This document shows, piece after piece, positions 1 to 6,418 of a stretch of DNA of 14,055 nucleotides (its first letter is position 1; every line of letters starts with the position of its first letter). The stretch spans positions 1-14,055 of the forward strand of contig CAZSDG010000025.1 in the NCBI GenBank assembly GCA_964605575.1, read 5' to 3'. Position numbers and translations under genes: made by a program. Source of the DNA: JAAZHN01 sp964605575. GTDB lineage: Bacteria; Bacillota_I; Bacilli_A; RF39; UBA660. The notes under the pieces are model-generated. The model was given only the letters and a program-made list of their open reading frames with translations. It was not told where the DNA came from and did no database searches.

Positions 1-48
1 AAGAATAAGTAAGGTGGAACCGCGAGTAATCGTCCTTACAAATATTTT
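1..48 (+). promoter_or_regulatory. T-box leader, 3' end (antiterminator/terminator part), glycine-specific
   Basis: The conserved T-box core AAGGTGGAACCGCG (11-24) lies just upstream of glyS. Its bulge TGGA (15-18) can pair with a UCCA acceptor end, which fits tRNA-Gly with discriminator U. In the competing fold, GTAAGG (9-14) pairs with CCTTAC (34-39), with an inner CGA/TCG pairing, followed by a T-rich tract near 44-48; this is the terminator. Uncharged tRNA-Gly would stabilise the antiterminator and switch on glyS. The specifier stem lies before the window start, so the glycine assignment rests on the bulge and on the downstream gene. Confidence 0.88.
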
Positions 49-74
49 TGGAAGTTTTTTATAGGAGGATTAAA

Positions 75-1454
75 ATGAATTTAGAAGAAATAACAAATTA
101 TGCTAAACAATACGGTTTTATTTATCAAGGAAGTGAGATTTATGGAGGCCTGGCTAATTCTTGGGATTATGGTCCTTTAGGAGTTGCTTTAAAAGAAAAC
201 ATTAGAAATGCTTGGTGGAAAAAATTTGTCCAAGAGAATCCTTATAATTATGGAATTCAAAGTGCCATCTTAATGAATCCAAAAGTCTGGGAAGCAACAG
301 GTCATGTAAGTAGCTTCACAGATCCTTTAATTGATTGTAAAAAGTGCAAAAGCCGTTATAGAGCTGACAAAATTATTAATGATTATTTTGTTGAGTCTAA
401 AAGACCTGATACTTGTGATGGCTGGACTAATGAAGAAATGACTGATTTTATTGATGAACATAAAATAAAATGTCCAACTTGTGGAAGTAGGGATTTTACT
501 GATATTCGTAAGTTTAATTTATTATTTGAAACCCAAATGGGTGTAACAGAAGGTAATACTAACACAATATATTTAAGACCAGAAACAGCTCAAGGAATAT
601 TCGTAAATTTTAACAATATTCAAAGAAGTATGCGTCTTAAACTACCTTTTGGAGTATGTCAAACAGGTAAGAGTTTTCGTAATGAAATAACTCCTGGAAA
701 CTTTATTTTTAGGACAAGAGAATTTGAACAAATGGAATTAGAATTTTTTTGTAAACCTGGTACTGATTTAGAGTGGTTTGGTTATTACAAAAATTTCTGT
801 TTTGAATTTTTAAAAAGTCTTGGATTAGATAAAAATAAACTAAGATATCGCGATCATAAAAAAGAAGAATTAGCTTTTTATTCAGTTGCAACTACAGACA
901 TTGAATATGAATTTCCATTTGGTTGGGGAGAACTGTGGGGAATTGCTGATCGAACAGACTATGATTTAAAAGTTCACAGTGAATATGCTAAAGTTGATTT
1001 ATCATATTTAGATCCCGAAACCAATGAAAGATATATTCCATATTGTGTTGAACCTTCAGTTGGGTTGGATCGCTTAGTCTTAGCTTATTTATGTGATGCA
1101 TATATTAAAGAAACTTTGGAAAATGGAGAAGAAAGAGAATTATTAAAAATTCATCCATATTTAGCACCAATTAAAGCAACAATTTTGCCATTAGTAAAAA
1201 AGGTTCATAATGACAAAGCTTATGAAATTTATGCTGATTTATGTAAACATTATCAATGTAGTGTTGATGAATCAGGAAGCATTGGCAAAAGATACCGTAG
1301 AGCCGATGCGATTGGAACCCCATATGTAATAACTGTTGATGATGAAACCCTGGAAAAAGATACGGTAACAATAAGAAATCGTGACACAATGGAACAAGTA
1401 AGATTAAGTATTTATGATTTAAAACAATACTTAGATAAAAACATAGAGTTTTAA
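75..1454 (+). CDS. glyS: Glycyl-tRNA synthetase, single-chain (alpha2) class II type
   Basis: Charges tRNA-Gly with glycine in the cytoplasm. The 459-residue protein is the single-chain dimeric form, not the split GlyQ/GlyS form. Class II motif 2 is FRNE (201-204) followed by a run ending in FRTREFEQMELEFF. Motif 3 is GLDR (330-333). Two Cys pairs, CKKC (88-91) and CPTC (133-136), look like the family's zinc-knuckle insertion. Residues about 365-455 match the HGTP anticodon-binding domain. I chose ATG 75 because AGGAGG (63-68) sits just upstream; an in-frame TTG at 48 lies in the terminator T-tract and lacks a binding site. Expression is controlled by the T-box at the window start. No terminator hairpin follows; the next promoter begins about ten bases after the stop. 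Confidence 0.97.
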   Translation: MNLEEITNYAKQYGFIYQGSEIYGGLANSWDYGPLGVALKENIRNAWWKKFVQENPYNYGIQSAILMNPKVWEATGHVSSFTDPLIDCKKCKSRYRADKIINDYFVESKRPDTCDGWTNEEMTDFIDEHKIKCPTCGSRDFTDIRKFNLLFETQMGVTEGNTNTIYLRPETAQGIFVNFNNIQRSMRLKLPFGVCQTGKSFRNEITPGNFIFRTREFEQMELEFFCKPGTDLEWFGYYKNFCFEFLKSLGLDKNKLRYRDHKKEELAFYSVATTDIEYEFPFGWGELWGIADRTDYDLKVHSEYAKVDLSYLDPETNERYIPYCVEPSVGLDRLVLAYLCDAYIKETLENGEERELLKIHPYLAPIKATILPLVKKVHNDKAYEIYADLCKHYQCSVDESGSIGKRYRRADAIGTPYVITVDDETLEKDTVTIRNRDTMEQVRLSIYDLKQYLDKNIEF

Positions 1455-1464
1455 TAAAATGTAT

Positions 1465-1493
1465 TTGTCAAACTAGTTATTTAATGCTAAAAT
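1465..1493 (+). promoter_or_regulatory. Predicted vegetative promoter for sepF-divIVA
   Basis: TTGTCA (1465-1470), a 17-base spacer and TAAAAT (1488-1493), with an extended -10 TG at 1485-1486. The start would fall near 1500, giving an untranslated leader of about 25 bases before sepF. The match to the sigma-A consensus is good and the position fits. Confidence 0.75.
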
Positions 1494-1525
1494 AGAATTA
1501 TAAATCATACTAGGAGGTATTTTAT

Positions 1526-1933
1526 ATGTCATTAAAATCATGGAAAGATAAAATTTTTAGTGAAAAGTCTGAACCATCATCAACTGAAGATGAGTATTAT
1601 ACAATTAGTGAAAGAGAATCTGATGAAGAAGCTTGTTCAACTGGCAGTAAGATGATTTTACTTGAACCAAGGGCATACTCTGAAAGCCAACAAATTGCTG
1701 ATCATTTAAAGAAAAGAAATAGTGTGGTTGTTAATTTAAAGAGAGTAACCTCTGATCAAGCAAAAAGAATTATCGATTTTTTAACTGGAACTATTTACGC
1801 GATAGGTGGAGATTTACAAAAGATTGGTCAAGGTATTTATCTATGTACACCAAGAAATGTTAATGTTCAAGGTAAAATAACAGAAGATGAAAAAAATAAT
1901 TCAAAAAATATAAGTGATGAAATAGAGTTTTAA
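1526..1933 (+). CDS. sepF: Cell division protein SepF
   Basis: SepF binds FtsZ at the division site, tethers it to the membrane and helps organise the ring in Gram-positive bacteria. The 135-residue protein has the family layout. It starts with an N-terminal amphipathic segment (MSLKSWKDKIF) able to bind membrane. An acidic linker (about 14-40) follows, then the SepF/DUF552 domain (43-118). Recognisable stretches are LLEPRAYSESQQIADHL, VVVNLKRV, AKRIIDFLTGTIYAIGGD and YLCTPRNVNVQGKI. GGAGG (1513-1517) precedes ATG 1526. divIVA follows after 23 bases, so the two are probably co-transcribed. In Bacillus these genes are linked but separated by ylmG and ylmH; those are absent here, so the cluster is condensed. 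Confidence 0.96.
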   Translation: MSLKSWKDKIFSEKSEPSSTEDEYYTISERESDEEACSTGSKMILLEPRAYSESQQIADHLKKRNSVVVNLKRVTSDQAKRIIDFLTGTIYAIGGDLQKIGQGIYLCTPRNVNVQGKITEDEKNNSKNISDEIEF

Positions 1934-1956
1934 TTAAAATATTTTGAGGTGACTAT

Positions 1957-2385
1957 ATGGAAAGATTTCATAATGCAATTATGGGATATAACAAAAAAGA
2001 GGTAAATAAATTTGTATCTGATGTAATTTCTGAAGTAGAAAAAATTCTTGCTAGATCTAGACAAAAAGAAGAGACAATTAAACTATTAAATGAACAAATT
2101 ACAAGATATAAAAATATGGAAAACACACTTAATCGTGTTGTTTTAGTAGCTGAAGAAGCAAGTCACCAAATCAAAAAAACAGCAAGAACAGAAGCTGATG
2201 TAATTATTGAAGATGCTAGAAAAAGTGCTTCAAGAATTGTTAATGATGCTTTACTAAAAGCTGAGGAGGCAGAACAAGCAGCTGAAAATCTAAGAAGAAA
2301 TATTTATAATTACAAAAAACGAATAAAAGCAGTTATTGAAGAACAATTAGATGTAATCGATAACTTAGATAAAAATATATTATAA
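1957..2385 (+). CDS. divIVA: DivIVA-family division/polarity protein, short form
   Basis: DivIVA proteins bind negatively curved membrane at septa and poles and recruit division or cell-wall factors. This 142-residue protein has the N-terminal DivIVA signature GYNKKEVNKFV (10-20), then an almost continuous coiled coil. The coil contains the family stretch NTLNRVVLVAEEASHQIKKTARTEAD in abridged form and ends near LDVIDNLDKNIL. GAGGTG (1946-1951) precedes ATG 1957, and an upstream in-frame TGA excludes a longer start. Compared with Bacillus DivIVA, the N-terminus is about nine residues shorter. The membrane-contact pair Phe17-Arg18 corresponds to Ile8-Met9 here. GpsB is an alternative relative, but the length and the conserved second segment favour DivIVA. 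The gene lies downstream of sepF and is followed by a terminator. Confidence 0.9.
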   Translation: MERFHNAIMGYNKKEVNKFVSDVISEVEKILARSRQKEETIKLLNEQITRYKNMENTLNRVVLVAEEASHQIKKTARTEADVIIEDARKSASRIVNDALLKAEEAEQAAENLRRNIYNYKKRIKAVIEEQLDVIDNLDKNIL

Positions 2386-2389
2386 AAAT

Positions 2390-2409
2390 ACATCACCCGA
2401 TGTTTTTTT
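2390..2409 (+). terminator. Rho-independent terminator after divIVA
   Basis: ACATC (2390-2394), loop ACCC, GATGT (2399-2403), then T residues to 2409. The stem is only five base pairs, but the T-tract and the position directly after the divIVA stop support it. It separates the division unit from the yqeG run. Confidence 0.7.
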
Positions 2410-2451
2410 ATGCCATAAATCCGTATTGTTTTCTTAAAAATATTTCTTTAA

Positions 2452-2462
2452 TATGATATAAT
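2452..2462 (+). promoter_or_regulatory. Predicted extended -10 promoter for the yqeG-yqeH-mutL run
   Basis: TGATATAAT (2454-2462) is an extended -10 with a perfect TATAAT hexamer. No well-spaced -35 is visible: TTGTTT at 2426 is too far away and TTCTTA at 2431 is weak. Initiation near 2469 would leave a very short leader starting at the ribosome binding site. An overlapping TATGAT (2452-2457) would give a slightly longer leader. Confidence 0.5.
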
Positions 2463-2481
2463 TTTAAAAGGAGTGGGTATA

Positions 2482-3003
2482 ATGGATAAGTTATTACCAG
2501 ATATTTATCAACAGAGTATTTATACAATTAATTATCAAAAGCTTAAGAAATCTGGCATCAAATGTCTTGTTTTTTCTTTGAATAATACTATAGCTCCATT
2601 AAAAATCTTAACTCCAACAAAAAAAATGAAAAATAAAATTGAAGATTTAAAAGATTTAGGTTTTAAAATAATAATAATGTCAAATTCTAGTAAAAAAAGA
2701 GTAAGACCTTTTAAAGAAATCTTAAATGTTGATTCCTCTTTTCATGCTAGAAAACCATTAAAAAGAAAATATAAAAAAATTTTAAATATTTATGATCTTA
2801 AGCCAAATCAAATTGCTTGTATTGGTGATCAATTAACTAGTGATGTTTTAGGCGCTAATCGAATGGGTATGACAAGTATATTGGTAAATCCGATTAGTAA
2901 TTATGAAATCCCATCGTCAAAAATTGCTAAAATTATTGAAAGTTTTTTAGTTAATAAATTTATGAAAGATGATCGCTTAAGAAAGGGTGAATATTATGAA
3001 TAA
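2482..3003 (+). CDS. yqeG: YqeG-family HAD-superfamily protein with degenerate motif I
   Basis: YqeG proteins are small HAD-superfamily enzymes, annotated as phosphatases, found beside the GTPase gene yqeH. This 173-residue protein keeps the family start (LLPDIYQQSIYTI), motif II Ser67 in IIIMSNS, motif III Lys91 (ARKPLKRKY) and motif IV GDQLTSD (115-121). Motif I, normally DLDNT, reads SLNNT (32-36). Both catalytic aspartates, including the nucleophile, are therefore gone, as read from codons TCT and AAT. The protein is probably not an ordinary phosphatase, although the rest of the fold looks maintained. I chose ATG 2482 because AAGGAG (2468-2473) is well spaced; the in-frame GTG at 2473 lies inside that site. 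The 3' end overlaps yqeH by eight bases, implying translational coupling. Confidence 0.88.
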   Translation: MDKLLPDIYQQSIYTINYQKLKKSGIKCLVFSLNNTIAPLKILTPTKKMKNKIEDLKDLGFKIIIMSNSSKKRVRPFKEILNVDSSFHARKPLKRKYKKILNIYDLKPNQIACIGDQLTSDVLGANRMGMTSILVNPISNYEIPSSKIAKIIESFLVNKFMKDDRLRKGEYYE

Positions 3004-4003
3004 TATTTGCCAAGGTTGTGGATCTAAATTCCAATCATCTAATCAAAGTGGAATTGGCTATATTCCTAAAGAAAAACTAAAAGAAAGTAAATATTGTGAA
3101 AGATGTTTTAAAATAATTCATTATGGTGAATCATTAGTTGTCTTAACTCCTCAAGAAATTGATAATATAATCGAAACGGTTAATAATGATCAAAAACACG
3201 TACTATTTATCTTAGATATATTAAGTTTAAACCAAGATATTATTGATGTTTATCACCGAATTAATTATCCAAAAACTTTAATAATAAACAAATATGATTT
3301 ATTAAAACATTTAATAAAACCAAATAAAATTAAAGAATTTTTATTTTCTTATTATAAAGTAAATGATAATATTTTATTTATTAGCTCAATTAATAATCAT
3401 AACGTTAAAGAAATAATCTATTATTTAGAAAAATATAAAATTAATGAAGCTTACTTAGCTGGTTTTATTAATGCCGGTAAAAGTACAATACTAAACACAA
3501 TATTAGGAGCATATAATCAAAATATAATGAGCTTAACTACTAGTTATATACCACATACAACAATGAATTTTATTAATTTGAAGATTAATGAAAATTTAAC
3601 TTTAATTGATAGCCCTGGTTTTTCTTATCCTACTTATTTAAGTGAAAACCTAGAATTGTTAAAGAAAATTGATGTTAAGAAAAAAATAAGAGCAGTTTCT
3701 TATCAGATGAAAACTAATGAATCTTTAATAATTGAAGATTTACTTAATATAACTTTTATTAATAATTCAAATATAATAATTTATTTGAGTAATAAATTTA
3801 AAATGAAAAAAGGTTTTAAAATAAAAAAATACAACTTAAAATTAACAATACCTGCGGATAGTGATTTAGTAATTAAGGGTGTAGGATTCATCAATTTTAA
3901 AAATGATACAGAAATTGAAGTTGATCTTGAAGATGATTCATTAATAGAGATTAGACCAACTATTTTTGGAGGTAAATATGAGCACAATAAAAATAATGAA
4001 TGA
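2996..4003 (+). CDS. yqeH: Circularly permuted GTPase YqeH (30S ribosome assembly)
   Basis: YqeH is a GTPase needed for maturation of the small ribosomal subunit in Gram-positive bacteria. The 335-residue protein begins with a zinc finger (Cys5, Cys8, Cys34, Cys37). The GTPase motifs follow in permuted order: G4 NKYD (98-101), G5-like SSIN (130-133), G1/P-loop GFINAGKST (156-164), a Thr-rich G2 region (PHTTM, 186-190) and G3 DSPG (205-208). A C-terminal domain (about 225-335) follows. The P-loop has NAGKS where NVGKS is usual, and G3 has DSPG where DTPG is usual; both are mild changes. ATG 2996 is preferred over in-frame GTG 2987 because GAAAGG (2982-2987) is suitably spaced. The gene ends in TGA and overlaps mutL by 26 bases. 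Confidence 0.95.
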   Translation: MNNICQGCGSKFQSSNQSGIGYIPKEKLKESKYCERCFKIIHYGESLVVLTPQEIDNIIETVNNDQKHVLFILDILSLNQDIIDVYHRINYPKTLIINKYDLLKHLIKPNKIKEFLFSYYKVNDNILFISSINNHNVKEIIYYLEKYKINEAYLAGFINAGKSTILNTILGAYNQNIMSLTTSYIPHTTMNFINLKINENLTLIDSPGFSYPTYLSENLELLKKIDVKKKIRAVSYQMKTNESLIIEDLLNITFINNSNIIIYLSNKFKMKKGFKIKKYNLKLTIPADSDLVIKGVGFINFKNDTEIEVDLEDDSLIEIRPTIFGGKYEHNKNNE

Positions 4004-5693
4004 AAATTTAGCAAATAAAATTGCCGCTGGTGAAGTAATTGAAAAATGTTCATCAGTTGTAAAAGAATTGGTTGAAAATAGTATTGATGCCGGAGCTAAA
4101 AATATTCGAGTTGATCTAATAGACGGTGGTATTAAACAAATAAAAGTAACAGATGATGGTCGCGGAATGGACGCGGAAGATGCTTTATTAGCTTTTTCCA
4201 GACACGCTACATCAAAAGTATTTAAAGAAGAAGATTTATTTTTTATTGATACATTAGGTTTTCGTGGAGAAGCATTACCCTCAATTGCTTCTGTTTCAGA
4301 AGTTACATTAAAAACTTCTAAAGGGAAAATTGGAACATCAATAGTGATTAAAGGGGGAAAATTAATTACTAATGAGAAAGCTGATGCTTATAAAGGTACA
4401 GTAATAACTATTGATAATATCTTCTTCAATACACCAGCTCGTTTGAAATTTTTAAAAAGTCCCCAAACAGAAGGAACAAACTCGATTAATTTAATCGAAA
4501 GATTGGCCTTATCTCATCCAAATATTAGATTTATTTTAACCAATAATAATACAGTTTTAATCAATACATCTGGTAGTAATAATTTACTTAAAACTATTCA
4601 TGAAATTTATGGACTAAGTATTTCTAAAAAAATGTTAGAAATAAAAGGCTTAAATGATGATTTTGAAATAAGTGGTTATGTAAGTAAACCAGATGTATTA
4701 AAAAATAATATGAATCATATGATTACATTTGTTAATGGTCGTTATGTTAAAAACCGTGAATTAAATAAAATGATTAATGATGCCTATTATACTCATAAAC
4801 CAGATAATAAGTATCCAGTATGTGTAATTAATATTTATGCTGATCAGACTCTTTTGGATGTTAATATTCATCCAACAAAACAAGATGTTAAATTTAGTAA
4901 AATTAATGAGTTAGCAAATTTATTAACTGAAACTATTAAAGAAACATTAAAAAAAGAACTATTAATTCCTGAAATTGAAATGCCTCAAAAGGAAATTACA
5001 CTAGTTAAAGAAGAACAAACAAATTTTGACTTTGTAAAAAAAGAAACTGTTCCTCAAAAAAACATTGAAAATCAACAAGAGTTATCGTTGGAAACAAATA
5101 CTATTAAAGATTTAGAATTATATCCAGTCGGTTTGGCCTTGGGAACATATATTATTGCTCAAAATGATGAGGGAATATATTTAATTGATCAACATGCTGC
5201 TCAAGAAAGAATTAATTACGAAAAATATTTACATCATTTAGAAGTTGTGACTAAAGAAGTTACTGAGCTATTAATTCCAATTACAATTGAATTATCAACA
5301 AGTGAATTTAGTAGCTTAAAAGAACATCTAAATATTTTAATTGATTTAGGATTTGAATTAGAAGAATTTGGAATCAATACATACAAAATTAATTCACATC
5401 CAACTTGGTTAAAATCTGGTTATGAAGAGGAATCAATTAAAAAAATAATCGATTTAATCAATATAAAAACAACGGATTTTGATCAGGTTAAGTTCAGAGA
5501 AAATGTTGCGATTACATTAGCATGTAAACTAAGTATTAAAGCTAATTATAATATTAGTTATGAAGAAATGGATAGTTTATTAAAAGAACTAATTCAAACA
5601 AATAATCCTTATAATTGTCCCCATGGCAGACCAACAATAATAAAATTTACTAAATATGAACTAGAAAAAATGTTTAAAAGAGTAATGAATTAA
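3978..5693 (+). CDS. mutL: DNA mismatch repair protein MutL with endonuclease motif
   Basis: MutL links MutS mismatch recognition to strand incision. The 571-residue protein has an N-terminal GHKL ATPase (Glu30 and Asn34 in KELVENS, DGRGM 60-64, GFRGEA 94-99). A transducer domain runs to about 330, then a variable linker (about 330-380) and a C-terminal dimerisation/endonuclease domain. That domain carries DQHAAQE (404-410) with Glu at 415, the DQHA(X)2E(X)4E nuclease motif. It also has the accompanying metal-site motifs ACKLSIK (515-521) and CPHGRP (547-552), so this is a nicking MutL as expected where MutH is absent. GGAGG (3968-3972) sets ATG 3978; an in-frame TTG at 3966 overlaps that site. 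mutS is not adjacent in this window; it follows yqeH instead, overlapping it. Confidence 0.97.
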   Translation: MSTIKIMNENLANKIAAGEVIEKCSSVVKELVENSIDAGAKNIRVDLIDGGIKQIKVTDDGRGMDAEDALLAFSRHATSKVFKEEDLFFIDTLGFRGEALPSIASVSEVTLKTSKGKIGTSIVIKGGKLITNEKADAYKGTVITIDNIFFNTPARLKFLKSPQTEGTNSINLIERLALSHPNIRFILTNNNTVLINTSGSNNLLKTIHEIYGLSISKKMLEIKGLNDDFEISGYVSKPDVLKNNMNHMITFVNGRYVKNRELNKMINDAYYTHKPDNKYPVCVINIYADQTLLDVNIHPTKQDVKFSKINELANLLTETIKETLKKELLIPEIEMPQKEITLVKEEQTNFDFVKKETVPQKNIENQQELSLETNTIKDLELYPVGLALGTYIIAQNDEGIYLIDQHAAQERINYEKYLHHLEVVTKEVTELLIPITIELSTSEFSSLKEHLNILIDLGFELEEFGINTYKINSHPTWLKSGYEEESIKKIIDLINIKTTDFDQVKFRENVAITLACKLSIKANYNISYEEMDSLLKELIQTNNPYNCPHGRPTIIKFTKYELEKMFKRVMN

Positions 5694-5702
5694 GGAGGAA
5701 AT

Positions 5703-6263
5703 ATGAAAAACAAACAATTTATTGCACTTTTGCCATTAAAAACAAAAAGGTTACTAATAAAATCATCATCCACAAAGGATATTGACTTAATGTTGAAATT
5801 AGACAAACAAGATGATACTCAAAAGTATTTGGGTGGGATAAAAAATGCAGCCAAAGAAGATAGAATAGCTTTTTTAGAATAAAAAGAAAGTAGATTTAAT
5901 GAAGGGTGTGCTAGTTCTCTTACTGTTTACACTAAAAATAATACAGCAATTGGTTTTGTTGGCTTAAAAATTTCTGAAACAAATAATAATGCTGAAATAT
6001 CATATATTTTTGATTTAGATTATACTAATCAAGGTTATTGCACCAAAGCATGTAAGAAACTTATCGAAGTAGCTTTCAATGATTTAACTTTAAATAAAAT
6101 ATATGCTGACACTATAGAAGGAAATGAGTCTTCTAAAAAAGTATTAGAAAAATTAAGCTTTAAACACGAAGGAACACGGAGAAAACAAGCTTATGTTTCT
6201 ACTATTGATGAATATAAAGATTTTTATGACTATGGTTTATTAATAGAAGAATATAAGATTTAA
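5703..6263 (+). pseudogene. GNAT-family N-acetyltransferase (RimJ/RimL-like), interrupted by an in-frame TAA
   Basis: Reading from ATG 5703, preceded by a perfect AAGGAGG (5692-5698), gives 59 residues, then TAA at 5880-5882. The same frame continues open for 126 more codons to TAA at 6261-6263. The joined product, about 186 codons, has the RimJ/RimL layout: an N-terminal LPLKTKRLLIKS segment, a central strand pair (TAIGFVGLKI), the acetyl-CoA motif A region (TNQGYCTKACKKLIEVAF) and motif B (GNESSKKVLEKLSFKHEG). One base change (for example AAA, GAA or CAA to TAA) explains the break. The downstream part has no ATG, GTG or TTG start in frame, so re-initiation is unlikely. It lies nine bases after mutL and is probably co-transcribed. 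A sequencing error cannot be excluded. Substrate unknown. Confidence 0.85.
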
Positions 6264-6296
6264 TCTAAGTAATATTTGTTATTTATGGAGGCTGAT

Positions 6297-6380
6297 ATGA
6301 AATTAATTTTTTTAAACGGAATTAGGGGTGAAGTGTTTTTTTCAATTAGTGAAGGCAGCATTAATAAAGGTGAAAAATAA
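6297..6380 (+). pseudogene. 5' fragment of the membrane-protein gene, separated by a probable one-base frameshift
   Basis: ATG 6297 follows an excellent GGAGG (6287-6291) and opens 27 codons (starting MKLIFLNGIRGEVFF) before TAA at 6378. The stop falls in an A-rich run (6373-6383). Adding one A there would fuse this frame to the next one, giving ...NKGEKIKIINPDYNENVVI and then the 361-residue protein starting at 6419. The downstream frame has no stop between 6374 and 6419, and its own start has no convincing ribosome binding site. The most economical reading is one gene of about 402 codons with a lost A. A deliberately short leader peptide is a less likely alternative. Confidence 0.65.
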
Positions 6381-6418
6381 AAATTATCAATCCTGATTAC
6401 AATGAAAATGTAGTAATT

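Noticed and set aside
1443..1934. The 13-base sequence ATAGAGTTTTAAT occurs at the stop codons of both glyS (1443-1455) and sepF (1922-1934).
   Set aside because: Both encode Ile-Glu-Phe-stop in AT-rich DNA and nothing else around them matches; probably chance.
4001..4003. TGA at the end of yqeH considered as Trp, as in mollicute code 4.
   Set aside because: All Trp positions in conserved genes use TGG, and YqeH already has its expected C-terminus; the standard code fits.
3781..4053. 90-codon minus-strand frame across the yqeH-mutL junction.
   Set aside because: Antisense to two well-supported genes with no initiation signal or recognisable motifs.
6373..6384. Programmed -1 frameshifting at the A-rich run in the membrane-protein gene.
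   Set aside because: The run does not form a standard X XXY YYZ heptamer in the zero frame (the third unit would be the stop TAA) and no stimulatory structure is evident; a base loss is more economical.
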